A stretch of 64,000 bases of DNA from Cognataquiflexum aquatile (GTDB lineage Bacteria > Bacteroidota > Bacteroidia > Cytophagales > Cyclobacteriaceae), in contig NZ_QMIK01000011.1 in the NCBI RefSeq assembly GCF_003316845.1, positions 1 to 64,000 on the forward strand. The letters run 5' to 3'. Under the pieces are notes generated by a model. That model ran no database searches. It was not told where the DNA came from and saw nothing but the letters and a program-made list of their open reading frames with translations. This document shows, one piece after another, positions 34,538 to 42,775 of this stretch (position 1 is the stretch's first letter; each line of letters starts with the position of its first letter). The translations under genes were made by a program, and so were the position numbers.

Positions 34538-34879
34538 ATGAAAAAACTTCAACTTACCTTTTTACTGGGTTTCATGATGAGTTTTGTTGCCTTTGCGCAG
34601 ACAGAAAGAGAAAGGAATTATCCAGACTTACCAAAAAACTCCGAATCCGCTACCCAATTCGAAAGCCATGAATCTTCATCGGCAGATTCTAAGCAGGATA
34701 ACGGTCAAAAAACCAATCTGAACCCGATCAAAGACCCTAAGTCTTCTACAGCAGCCGGTCTGAAAAAAGACAATACTTTGTACCGGCAAGGAGGTGAAAA
34801 AGACACTAAAAAAGAAGAAATATCAACGCTGTCCTTCAACCTATTCCTTTACATAGTGGACAGATTTAAAGAAGATTAA
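34538..34879 (+). CDS. Small secreted hydrophilic protein
   Basis: A 113-residue protein I do not recognise. The frame is open from 34505, but ATG 34538 gives a proper signal peptide (MKKLQLTFLLGFMMSFVAFAQ). The mature part is rich in Ser, Asn, Lys and Asp, looks disordered, and ends in a short hydrophobic-aromatic stretch (LSFNLFLYIVDRF). It is closed by a terminator shared with the convergent methyltransferase gene. Confidence 0.55.
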   Translation: MKKLQLTFLLGFMMSFVAFAQTERERNYPDLPKNSESATQFESHESSSADSKQDNGQKTNLNPIKDPKSSTAAGLKKDNTLYRQGGEKDTKKEEISTLSFNLFLYIVDRFKED

Positions 34880-34905
34880 TGCAAATACCATAATTAAGAA
34901 AGTAA

Positions 34906-34936
34906 AAAAGAGACTAGGTTAGTCTCTTTTTTTTGT
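34906..34936. terminator. Bidirectional terminator
   Basis: A 10-bp perfect stem with a 5-nt loop (34906-34930) bordered by A-runs upstream and eight or more T downstream. It sits between two convergent genes. Confidence 0.85.
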
Positions 34937-35478
34937 CACTTTTTATTCAAAATCCCCATTTTCACAATAAAATCCCACAATGCAATTCCCATAGAAACAG
35001 AAATATTGAGTGAATGCTTGGTCCCGAGTTGTGGGATTTCGATAACAAAATCCGAAGCTTTGATTACATCTTCTTCCACCCCAAAAACCTCATTTCCAAA
35101 CACCAAAGCAAACTTTTGATCGGGATCAGGGAGGAATTCATGAAGCTTTATGCTTTTTTCAACCTGTTCCAATGGACAGACGGTGTATCCTTCCTGCTTT
35201 AACTTCAGGATTGCAGCGACGGTAGTGTCTGCATATTCCCAAGCCACGGATTCCGTCGCCCCAAGTGCGGTTTTTTGGATGTCTTTGTGTGGCGGTGTCC
35301 CTGTGATGCCGCAGAGGTAGATTTTTTCGACTAGAAAAGCATCAGAGGTCCTGAAGGCAGAACCCACATTGTTGAGACTTCTCACATTGTCCAAAACAAT
35401 GACAATCGGAGATTTTCTTTCCGATTTAAATTCCTCCACTGTAAGGCGGTTCAGTTCGGCCATGTTTAATTTTCGCAT
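34936..35478 (-). CDS. TrmH-family (SpoU) RNA methyltransferase
   Basis: A 180-residue SAM-dependent 2'-O-ribose methyltransferase with the trefoil-knot SPOUT fold. The three motifs are [17 protein letters not shown] (about 30-46), [13 protein letters not shown] (about 127-139) and [23 protein letters not shown] (about 149-171). It lacks the N-terminal substrate-binding extension of TrmH, so the target (tRNA or rRNA) is open. It is divergent from mutS, with about 90 bp between the start codons. Confidence 0.92.
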   Translation of the reverse strand: MRKLNMAELNRLTVEEFKSERKSPIVIVLDNVRSLNNVGSAFRTSDAFLVEKIYLCGITGTPPHKDIQKTALGATESVAWEYADTTVAAILKLKQEGYTVCPLEQVEKSIKLHEFLPDPDQKFALVFGNEVFGVEEDVIKASDFVIEIPQLGTKHSLNISVSMGIALWDFIVKMGILNKK

Positions 35479-35567
35479 GCGGTTTTGTTTCCCTTTTGAT
35501 ATCTTTTAATTTCAGCCTTATATATATAACATTCAAAATTAACACAAAGAATCAAATCAGGGACCAT

Positions 35568-38180
35568 ATGGCCAAGGAGAAGGAAAATGAAGTGAAGGAA
35601 ACCCCTTTGATGAAACAATACAACGCCATCAAAGCAAAGCACCCCGGCGCCTTGCTCCTTTTTAGGGTGGGGGATTTTTATGAGACTTTTGGGGAGGATG
35701 CCATCAAAGCCAGTAAAGTATTGGACATTGTCCTGACCAAGAGAGCAAATGGTTCCGCTTCCCACATTGAATTGGCCGGTTTTCCACATCATTCTTTGGA
35801 TACCTATTTGCCCAAATTGGTCCGGGCCGGCAACAGGGTGGCGATATGCGACCAACTCGAAGACCCAAAAGATGTCAAAGGAATCGTCAAAAGAGGAGTG
35901 ACTGAGCTTGTGACTCCGGGTCTTTCATTCAATGACAATGTTCTTGACAAAAGGAAAAACAATTACCTCGCATCGGTTTATTTTGGGAAAGAAGTATTGG
36001 GAATAGCGTTTTTGGATCTTTCCACGGGGGAATTTATGTGTTCGGAAGGCTCACAATCTTACATAGAAAAGCTTTTGCAGAGTTTTAGCCCTTCAGAGGT
36101 AATCTATTCCAAAGCTGCAAGGGCAAAGGCACAGGAGATACTCAAAGACCAGTTTACGACCTTTCATTGTGAAGATTGGGTGTTCCAGCTCGACTATACC
36201 TATGAAAAGCTCACAGGACATTTCGCTACTGCAAACTTGAAAGGCTTCGGGATTGAAAATCTCGAACATGGGATCATTTCCTCAGGAGCGATATTATATT
36301 ACCTCGAAGAAACAGAGCACAAAGAGGTCAAGCATATTTCTTCGATTTCCAGGATTGCAGAAGAAAAGTATGTGTGGTTGGATAAGTTTACGATCCGCAA
36401 CCTCGAGCTCGTCTATTCCCAACAGGATGGTGGCGTTCCTTTGATCAATATTCTCGATCAGACCATTACTCCGATGGGCTCCAGAATGATGAAAAAATGG
36501 ATGGTCCTTCCCCTCAAAGAGAAAGAACCGATTGAGGAAAGGCTTAAAGTGGTGGAGTATTTTTTTGAATCGCCGGAATTGTGCGAGGAAATTGTGGTCC
36601 ACCTGAAACATATTGGGGATTTGGAAAGATTGATTTCAAAAGTTGCTGTGGGTAGGATCAATCCCCGGGAAATGAACCAACTCAAAAGGGCTTTGAAAAA
36701 TACCCTGCCCATCAAAGAAGTATTGAAAAACTCCAAAAACGGTTCCCTCAAAAAACTTTCCGACCAGATCAGTCCCTGTGAATTTTTATTGGACAAAATA
36801 GAAAAAGAGCTTCTCGAAGATGCCCCTATGTTGATTCATCAAGGGGGAATTATCAAACCAGGAGTCGACGAGGAGTTGGATGAATACAGGAATCTTGCCA
36901 ACACTGGCAAGGATTACCTTGTTTCCCTTCAACAACGGGAAACTCAAAGGACTGGCATCTCATCACTCAAGGTAGCTTTTAATAAAGTGTTTGGCTATTA
37001 CCTGGAGGTGACTAATTCCCACAAAGACAAAGTGCCCCAAGATTGGATCCGAAAACAGACATTGGTCAACGCTGAGCGGTACATCACTCCGGAACTGAAA
37101 GAGTATGAAGAAAAAATCCTGAATGCCGAAGACCGGATGCTCGCGATTGAGCAGAGGTATTTTCTGGCACTTGTCATGGATGCTGCGGAGTATGTCAGTC
37201 AGATCCAACAAAATGCAAGGATACTGGCCACGGTAGATTGTTTGCTTTCTTTTTCCATGGTGGCAAAAAAGAACAATTACTGCAAGCCTAAAATCTCAGA
37301 CACTGATTCCCTGGAAATCAAAGATGGAAGGCATCCGGTTATAGAAAGACAGCTGCCGATAGGAGAAGAGTATGTCCCCAATGACATCTACCTAGACAAT
37401 GAAAGCCAACAGATCATCATCATCACAGGTCCAAATATGGCAGGTAAATCCGCCCTGCTGAGACAGACCGCCCTGATCGTGCTGATGGCCCAAATGGGAA
37501 GCTTCGTACCTGCGACTTACGCAAGGATTGGCATCATTGACAAAGTTTTTACAAGGGTGGGCGCCTCCGATAACTTGTCCAAAGGAGAGTCTACCTTTAT
37601 GGTGGAAATGACCGAAACGGCAAGTATATTAAATAACCTTTCCGACAGAAGTCTCGTACTGATGGATGAAATAGGCCGCGGGACCTCTACCTATGACGGC
37701 ATATCTATCGCTTGGTCGATAGTGGAGTTTTTGCACAATCACCCAAAATTCAGAGCAAAAACCCTATTTGCAACCCATTACCATGAATTGAATCAGTTAG
37801 CTGACGATTTCCCCAAAATCAAAAATTTCAATGTTTCTGTAAAAGAGGTAGGAAACAAAGTCATTTTTATGCGAAAATTGAAGGAAGGCGGGAGCGAGCA
37901 TAGCTTTGGGATCCACGTAGCCCAGATGGCAGGAATGCCAAATCCTGTGGTTTTGAGGGCTTCCGAAATCATGGTGCATTTGGAAAAAGACAAAGAAATG
38001 AATGCACCAAAGGACAGGATCAAAGACATGCCCAAGCGCAATTATCAATTGAGTCTCTTTGATGCTGATCCCAAATTCAAAGAGGCACAGGAAATGCTTT
38101 CGGCCATTGATATCAATACCATTTCTCCAATCGAGGCATTGATCAAGCTGAATGAAATCAAGAAGAAATTAGGGAATTGA
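35568..38180 (+). CDS. mutS: DNA mismatch repair ATPase MutS
   Basis: An 870-residue mismatch-recognition protein. ATG 35568 is chosen over the longer frame from 35496 because the protein then starts [22 protein letters not shown], close to the family N-terminus. The mismatch-reading Phe-x-Glu is in [11 protein letters not shown], followed by the connector, lever and clamp domains. The ABC-type ATPase has Walker [14 protein letters not shown], the LSKGESTF signature, Walker [17 protein letters not shown] and a His switch (ATHYHEL). It is complete and of normal length, and transcribed alone. Confidence 0.98.
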   Translation: MAKEKENEVKETPLMKQYNAIKAKHPGALLLFRVGDFYETFGEDAIKASKVLDIVLTKRANGSASHIELAGFPHHSLDTYLPKLVRAGNRVAICDQLEDPKDVKGIVKRGVTELVTPGLSFNDNVLDKRKNNYLASVYFGKEVLGIAFLDLSTGEFMCSEGSQSYIEKLLQSFSPSEVIYSKAARAKAQEILKDQFTTFHCEDWVFQLDYTYEKLTGHFATANLKGFGIENLEHGIISSGAILYYLEETEHKEVKHISSISRIAEEKYVWLDKFTIRNLELVYSQQDGGVPLINILDQTITPMGSRMMKKWMVLPLKEKEPIEERLKVVEYFFESPELCEEIVVHLKHIGDLERLISKVAVGRINPREMNQLKRALKNTLPIKEVLKNSKNGSLKKLSDQISPCEFLLDKIEKELLEDAPMLIHQGGIIKPGVDEELDEYRNLANTGKDYLVSLQQRETQRTGISSLKVAFNKVFGYYLEVTNSHKDKVPQDWIRKQTLVNAERYITPELKEYEEKILNAEDRMLAIEQRYFLALVMDAAEYVSQIQQNARILATVDCLLSFSMVAKKNNYCKPKISDTDSLEIKDGRHPVIERQLPIGEEYVPNDIYLDNESQQIIIITGPNMAGKSALLRQTALIVLMAQMGSFVPATYARIGIIDKVFTRVGASDNLSKGESTFMVEMTETASILNNLSDRSLVLMDEIGRGTSTYDGISIAWSIVEFLHNHPKFRAKTLFATHYHELNQLADDFPKIKNFNVSVKEVGNKVIFMRKLKEGGSEHSFGIHVAQMAGMPNPVVLRASEIMVHLEKDKEMNAPKDRIKDMPKRNYQLSLFDADPKFKEAQEMLSAIDINTISPIEALIKLNEIKKKLGN

Positions 38181-38202
38181 AACATGATTGGAATTGTGTA
38201 AA

Positions 38203-38233
38203 TTGAATATAAAATTATAAAGTGATAGCTTTA
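38203..38233 (+). promoter_or_regulatory. Promoter of LuxR-type regulator
   Basis: TTG (38203-38205), 20 nt, TAGCTTTA (38226-38233), one mismatch from the -7 consensus. The transcript would start near 38240, which excludes the GTG at 38238 and supports ATG 38244 on a very short leader. Confidence 0.45.
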
Positions 38234-38243
38234 GATTGTGTAT

Positions 38244-39044
38244 ATGGATATTTCGTTGTTGGAAGAATTAAGAAATCAGAATAAGTTATCGGAATTTTTT
38301 TCGTACAAAAATGACAGGGAATTTATTCCCCACCCCGATGAGGACTCGCTCATCAAAGATCTTGAGAAAATCAGCCTAAGCCTTGGGATGAAAGACGGGA
38401 TAATCATTGGATGCTTTGATTATAGGGACATGAGCCTGCCTTTTTTTACTGAAAACATTGAGGAACTAAGCGGCTATTCGGCTGAATTTTTAAGGGAAAA
38501 TGGTCTTGTAGGCGTTATTTCCGCATTGCATCCTGAGGATGCCAAGGAGCATGTAGCCTTCAATAATATTTTTTTAGAAGTATTTCAAAATGCGAGTATT
38601 CGGGAAAAAAAGACTTTTGAATTGTCTTACACCCTGCGTTGGATACATAAAGAATCAAAAAAAGAAATCTGGTTTTTTACCAAAGCAAAACCATATCTGA
38701 TTGATGAAAAGGGGAACTTCATTTATGACCTCCATATCGGGCTTCAGATAACCAACAATGAGCATCTCAAAGAATATGACTGGAGTTACTCTTACACCAA
38801 AGACGATGGCTCCAAAATCACCCACCAAAAAGAAAAGCCCCCTATTCAGGACCTTTCCCTTTCCAAAAAAGAAAAAGAAGTCGCTTTACTTTTATTAGAG
38901 GGAATGGATTCGCAGGAAATCGCAGAAAATTTATTTATTTCTATAAACACTGTCTTCACACACAGAAAAAGGATTCTGAAAAAACTGGGAGCAAAGAATT
39001 CAAATGATTTAATGAAAATTCTTATCTCAAATAATTTTAAATAA
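38244..39044 (+). CDS. PAS-LuxR transcriptional regulator
   Basis: A 266-residue regulator. The N-terminal two thirds resemble a PAS-like sensor (GIIIGCFDYRDMSLPFFTENIEELSGYSAEFL; then LHPEDAKEHVAF, as in PAS domains of Bacteroidota LuxR proteins). The last ~65 residues are a LuxR/NarL helix-turn-helix (LSKKEKEVALLLLEGMDSQEIAENLFISINTVFTHRKRILKKLGAKN). It has no receiver domain, so it is probably a one-component sensor of an unknown small ligand. Genes regulated are unknown. Confidence 0.85.
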   Translation: MDISLLEELRNQNKLSEFFSYKNDREFIPHPDEDSLIKDLEKISLSLGMKDGIIIGCFDYRDMSLPFFTENIEELSGYSAEFLRENGLVGVISALHPEDAKEHVAFNNIFLEVFQNASIREKKTFELSYTLRWIHKESKKEIWFFTKAKPYLIDEKGNFIYDLHIGLQITNNEHLKEYDWSYSYTKDDGSKITHQKEKPPIQDLSLSKKEKEVALLLLEGMDSQEIAENLFISINTVFTHRKRILKKLGAKNSNDLMKILISNNFK

Positions 39045-39108
39045 ATGCCTGAGTATCAATTTTGGAGAGGCAGAAAGGAGTAGAAGCAAAATTTTTTAAC
39101 GTTGTACT

Positions 39109-39139
39109 TTTGCTATTTTGGAAAACTGCTATACATTTG
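39109..39139 (+). promoter_or_regulatory. Promoter of tRNA-Gly/tRNA-Leu unit
   Basis: TTTG (39109-39112), exactly 19 nt, TACATTTG (39132-39139): a perfect Bacteroidota promoter, with about 45 nt from the predicted start to the tRNA-Gly 5' end. Confidence 0.75.
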
Positions 39140-39192
39140 CACTCACAAAAGACAAAGGCGTAAGGTTTTTGCTTCAAATTGTTGAATATACT

Positions 39193-39265
<73 letters not shown>

Positions 39266-39290
39266 CAAAAAGGCCCTTGAAGAAGGGCTT
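39266..39290 (+). terminator. Hairpin between the two tRNA genes
   Basis: A stem of about 9 bp with one bulged G and a GAAG loop, followed by TTTGTTGTTTT. It may be a partial terminator or a processing signal between tRNA-Gly and tRNA-Leu. Confidence 0.45.
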
Positions 39291-39333
39291 TGTTGTTTTC
39301 GGTAATTTCGAATCTCTAATCACGTTAGAGAAT

Positions 39334-39417
39334 GCCGGGATGGTGGAACAGGTAGACACGCAAGACTTAAAATCTTGTGAGAGCAATCTCGTGCGGGTTC
39401 GATTCCCGCTCCTGGTA
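39334..39417 (+). tRNA. tRNA-Leu (TAA)
   Basis: An 84-nt class II tRNA: acceptor GCCGGGA with TCCTGGT (two G-U pairs), anticodon stem CAAGA/TCTTG around loop CTTAAAA (anticodon TAA at 39368-39370), a long variable arm, and T arm GCGGG-TTCGATT-CCCGC. CCA is not encoded. Confidence 0.96.
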
Positions 39418-39420
39418 CAA

Positions 39421-39448
39421 GCCTCGCTTTTTAGCGGGGCTTTTTTTT
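39421..39448 (+). terminator. Terminator after tRNA-Leu
   Basis: An 8-bp GC-rich stem with TTTT loop (39421-39440), one G-T pair, followed by eight T. Confidence 0.85.
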
Positions 39449-39558
39449 ATTTACTTTTTCCATTTGTTTAAAATATCATCAAATATTTGTCTGTTATTTT
39501 AACAATAGTATTATTTTTGGTATGAATTCTATGGGCTTGTTTCCAAATATCCTGCAAG

Positions 39559-40254
39559 ATGTACCTGAGCGCCAACATTAAAATCCTTAGAAAAAGAAAA
39601 TCTATCACTCAAGAAACGATGGCTGCTTCCATAGGCATCAGCAGGTCCAAGCTCGCAGGTTATGAGCTCAACATCAATCCCCCTTTGGAGACGTTGCTGC
39701 TGATAGCCGATTACCTTGGGGTATCGATTGATTTGCTGTTGAGAAAAAACCTCGAGGAGCTTTCAGAATTTAAGCTGAGGGAATTATTGGACACGGACCG
39801 TTTTTTGAAAGGAAAAAACCTCAGAATTTTGGCTACAACAGTAGATGCTGAAGGAAAGGAACTGATAGAGGTGGTTTCCCAAAAAGTGAAAGCGAGTTAT
39901 CTCGCCGGATTTTCTGATCCTGATTTTATTGGGGAACTTCCCCGTTTCTCGCTCCCGTTTTTACCTCAGGATAAAAAATACCGTGTTTTCCAGATTGATG
40001 GGGATTCTATGCTTCCCATTCCTGACGGGGCCTGGATTGTGTGCGAGTACGTGGATGATTGGACAAGGATCAAGGATGGAGAAAAATATGTTGTCCTGAC
40101 GGAATCTGAAGGAATCACTTTTAAAATTGCATACAACACGGTCAAGGAAAATGAAAAACTGTTGCTTTGTTCGTCCAATCCGATATTCAAACCTTTTGAA
40201 GTCGATATCAGGTCGATAAGGGAAGTATGGATGTTCAGATTGATGATCGTATAA
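39559..40254 (+). CDS. XRE-type repressor with LexA-like S24 domain
   Basis: A 231-residue protein: N-terminal XRE helix-turn-helix (about 5-62, TQETMAASIGISRSKLAGYE) and a C-terminal S24 peptidase-like domain. The Ser-Lys dyad is visible (GDSMLP with Ser150; TFK with Lys189), and an Ala-Gly bond (116-117, SYLAGFSD) lies at the expected self-cleavage position. It therefore looks like a CI/LexA-type repressor that could be inactivated by self-cleavage on DNA damage. It lies upstream of ogt with a gap of about 200 bp. A -7 box TATTTTTG at 39512-39519 may serve its own promoter. Confidence 0.88.
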   Translation: MYLSANIKILRKRKSITQETMAASIGISRSKLAGYELNINPPLETLLLIADYLGVSIDLLLRKNLEELSEFKLRELLDTDRFLKGKNLRILATTVDAEGKELIEVVSQKVKASYLAGFSDPDFIGELPRFSLPFLPQDKKYRVFQIDGDSMLPIPDGAWIVCEYVDDWTRIKDGEKYVVLTESEGITFKIAYNTVKENEKLLLCSSNPIFKPFEVDIRSIREVWMFRLMIV

Positions 40255-40451
40255 AGGTTTTGAGATAATATTTTGCCGACCGGATTATTTATATTATTTT
40301 TTTATTTAAAATTGAATTGATCCAAATTTTAAACTGATTTTTAAATAAAGTAAGATTTTGTAAGACAAATTGGGTTTTAAATCGTTGTAAGTCTATGATT
40401 GCGGAAATGTTTATTGACAAATGGAATAATAACCTTAAACGATCAGTAAAT

Positions 40452-40937
40452 ATGAGAGAATTTGCGGTATTAGAGACACCACTTGGAAATGTCAGGGCAG
40501 AAGTCTGGGATGGATACCTGGTTAGTTTGAAATTTACTGAAGAAGATCCCACTGATGATTCTTTTGATGGGATACTGATGGATGTTTGGATCCAATTAGG
40601 GCTGTACTTTCAGGGAAAACTCAAAACGTTTGATGTTCCGGTCGCACTCGGAGGGACTGACTTCCAACATAAAGTATGGATGGAGGTCAATAAAATACCT
40701 TTTGGTCAGACTGTTTCTTATCAAAAAATCGCCAACAGTCTTGGCAATCCCCAAGCGGTCAGGGCAGTGGGAACGGCTATAGGAGCAAATCCTATATTGA
40801 TTATGCTACCCTGCCACAGGATTGTCGGACAATTTGGACAACTTACCGGATATGCCGGGGGCTTATGGAGGAAATCCAAATTACTTGAATTGGAGCAAAA
40901 AGATAAGATCGGAAAACAGGTGCAGCTTAATTTCTAA
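40452..40937 (+). CDS. ogt: Methylated-DNA-protein-cysteine methyltransferase
   Basis: A 161-residue suicide enzyme that transfers methyl groups from O6-methylguanine to its own cysteine. The active site PCHRI contains the acceptor Cys (residue 121 from this start). The DNA-binding HTH precedes it (TVSYQKIANSLGNPQAVRAVGTAIGANP). The frame is open from 40395, but ATG 40452 (MREFAVLETPLGNV) matches the family N-terminus. It may be linked in regulation with the LexA-like repressor upstream; that is inference from position only. Confidence 0.94.
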   Translation: MREFAVLETPLGNVRAEVWDGYLVSLKFTEEDPTDDSFDGILMDVWIQLGLYFQGKLKTFDVPVALGGTDFQHKVWMEVNKIPFGQTVSYQKIANSLGNPQAVRAVGTAIGANPILIMLPCHRIVGQFGQLTGYAGGLWRKSKLLELEQKDKIGKQVQLNF

Positions 40938-41086
40938 ATTGGAGTCTAAGCTTCCGTATTTAAAAAATTGAAATAATTTATCGATGACAAAAGCCTGATT
41001 GGGAAACCTCTCAGGCTTTTCTTATTTTTATCTCAACTATTTCCGACCGCGTTTTTCAAACCTTCCTAGCCTATTTTCTTTTAATT

Positions 41087-41542
41087 ATGGTCCAAATCAT
41101 TGATTATTCACCGGAACTTCAGCCTCAATTCGAAAAGATCAATAAAGAATGGGTGGAGAAATATTTCACCTTGGAACCATTTGATTTGGAACAATTGGGA
41201 AATCCCCAAGAAATAATTTTAAATAAAGGAGGAGCGATCCTTTTTGCAAAAGAAGGTGAAGAAATCATCGGAACAGTAGGTTTGGCAAAATCGGGAGAGA
41301 ATACATTTGAAATGATAAAAATGGCGGTCATCCCAAAGGCCCAAGGTAAAAAAGTAGGTCAGCTACTTGCGACTTCGATTTTGGAAAAAGCGAAATCAAT
41401 GGGTGCCAAAAAGGTTGTCCTTTATTCTAACACCAAATTGGAGGCTGCCTTGAACCTATACAGGAAGTTTGGATTCAAGGAAACACCGCCCGAATGCGGA
41501 AAATATGGAAGGTGTGATATCAAAATGGAAATTGAATTGTAA
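41087..41542 (+). CDS. GNAT-family N-acetyltransferase
   Basis: A 151-residue acetyltransferase with the GNAT core: beta4 FEMIKMAVIPKAQGKKVGQLL, where the acetyl-CoA pyrophosphate loop is QGKKVG (about 87-92), and the C-terminal ALNLYRKFGFKE. The substrate is unknown. Its stop overlaps the start of the next acetyltransferase gene (TAATG), so the two are co-translated, perhaps as partners. Confidence 0.9.
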   Translation: MVQIIDYSPELQPQFEKINKEWVEKYFTLEPFDLEQLGNPQEIILNKGGAILFAKEGEEIIGTVGLAKSGENTFEMIKMAVIPKAQGKKVGQLLATSILEKAKSMGAKKVVLYSNTKLEAALNLYRKFGFKETPPECGKYGRCDIKMEIEL

Positions 41543-41979
41543 TGGAAATCCAAATCAGGAAAGGAACGATTGCCGAAGTGGTGGCTCTAAGCCGGGAAGT
41601 AACTGAATTTTTTCAGCCATACTCCCAAAAAACCTATGAGGAAAGGCTTTCTGACGTACCTCATTTAATTTTGATTGCAACTGTATATGGCAAACCTGTT
41701 GGATTTAAAGTCGGATACCGTCGGTACGGGCATAATGTATTTTACTCATGGATGGGTGGGGTGTTGGACCAATACAGGAGAAAAGGAATTGCAACCAAGT
41801 TAGCGGACACTCAGGAGACTTGGGCAAAAACCCATGGATTTGTCAAAGTGACTTTCAAAACCAGAAACAGGCTTTCCAAAATGATCCATTTCGGACTCAA
41901 TAGAGGTTTTATGATTGTGGATTTGATCAAAAAAGGAGAAGTTAAAGACTACAGGATTGTGATGGAAAAGGTTCTTTGA
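41542..41979 (+). CDS. GNAT-family N-acetyltransferase
   Basis: A 145-residue acetyltransferase. It shows FYSWMGGVLDQYRRKGIATKLADTQETWAK, including the acetyl-CoA binding loop RRKGIA (about 83-88), then a substrate-side beta strand VTFKTRNRL. It is coupled to the upstream GNAT gene by a one-base overlap, but the two proteins are not close paralogues. The substrate is unknown. Confidence 0.88.
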   Translation: MEIQIRKGTIAEVVALSREVTEFFQPYSQKTYEERLSDVPHLILIATVYGKPVGFKVGYRRYGHNVFYSWMGGVLDQYRRKGIATKLADTQETWAKTHGFVKVTFKTRNRLSKMIHFGLNRGFMIVDLIKKGEVKDYRIVMEKVL

Positions 41980-42078
41980 GTGAATAGACTTTAGCCGCTT
42001 CCAATCTTCCAACATTTCTACCTTTCAATTTTCCAATCCCCCATTCTCTCAATTTTTAGCATTCTACCTTTTTTACCC

Positions 42079-42086
42079 TACCTTTG
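42079..42086 (+). promoter_or_regulatory. -7 box of queE promoter
   Basis: TACCTTTG is a perfect TAnnTTTG box; TTAG at 42056-42059 lies 19 nt upstream as a weak -33. The predicted leader of about 50 nt contains the preQ1-like hairpin at 42112-42146. Confidence 0.5.
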
Positions 42087-42111
42087 CAGACCAAAAATCA
42101 AAGATTTACCC

Positions 42112-42146
42112 AGCGGTTCAATTACCCGCTTCATCAAAAATTATGG
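42112..42146 (+). promoter_or_regulatory. Candidate preQ1-I-like riboswitch over the queE start codon
   Basis: A 5-bp stem AGCGG/CCGCT (42112-42116 with 42126-42130) encloses a 9-nt loop that begins UUC and ends UUAC. An A-rich tail (42131-42140) follows and then AUUAUG. The C just before the 3' arm (42125) is placed like the preQ1-recognising C of preQ1-I aptamers, and loop AAU can pair with tail AUU to close a pseudoknot that would mask ATG 42143. It is seen by eye; covariance is not tested. Confidence 0.4.
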
Positions 42147-42772
42147 AAAATATCAAAATACAAGTTTCGGAAGGAACGATGCTTCCTGTGATGGAAGCTT
42201 TTTACACGATTCAGGGAGAAGGAACCTTCTCCGGTAGCCCTACCTATTTTATCAGACTTGGAGGCTGTGATGTGGGCTGTGTATGGTGTGATGTCAAAGA
42301 ATCTTGGGAAGCTGAGAAATGGCCGATCTTGTCCGTTGACTCCATGGTGAAGGAGGCTAAGAACTTTCCCAGCAGGACGGTGGTCATCACAGGAGGAGAA
42401 CCTCTGATGTACAATCTCGGTCCATTGACAGCGGCCTTGAAGGGAAATGGTTTTAGGATCCACATAGAGACTTCCGGGGCCCATCCTTTTTCGGGTACAT
42501 TTGATTGGGTCTGCTTTTCACCCAAAAAATTTAAAAAGCCCCACCCCAGCATTTACGAAAAAGCAGATGAATTGAAAGTCATCGCTTACCATAATTCGGA
42601 TTTTGCATTTGCCGAGGAGCATGCATCCAAGGTAAAACCCACCTGTCAAAAACTGCTCCAACCCGAGTGGAGCAAAAAAGAGACTATGACCAAAAAGGTG
42701 ATTGATTACGTAAAATCAAATCCAAATTGGAAAATATCGCTACAAACACATAAATTTATGGACATCCCTTAG
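42143..42772 (+). CDS. queE: 7-carboxy-7-deazaguanine synthase
   Basis: A 209-residue radical-SAM enzyme that converts 6-carboxy-tetrahydropterin to CDG, an intermediate of preQ0/preQ1 and queuosine. The N-terminal FYTIQGEGTFSG binding stretch is followed by the cluster motif CDVGCVWCD (C-x3-C-x2-C form), the VITGGEPLMY strand (about 78) and HIETSG. Length matches the short QueE form. It is followed 3 nt later by the OmpA-like gene. A tetrahydropterin synthase gene that could supply its substrate lies 8.4 kb downstream. Confidence 0.95.
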   Translation: MENIKIQVSEGTMLPVMEAFYTIQGEGTFSGSPTYFIRLGGCDVGCVWCDVKESWEAEKWPILSVDSMVKEAKNFPSRTVVITGGEPLMYNLGPLTAALKGNGFRIHIETSGAHPFSGTFDWVCFSPKKFKKPHPSIYEKADELKVIAYHNSDFAFAEEHASKVKPTCQKLLQPEWSKKETMTKKVIDYVKSNPNWKISLQTHKFMDIP

Positions 42773-42775
42773 CCC

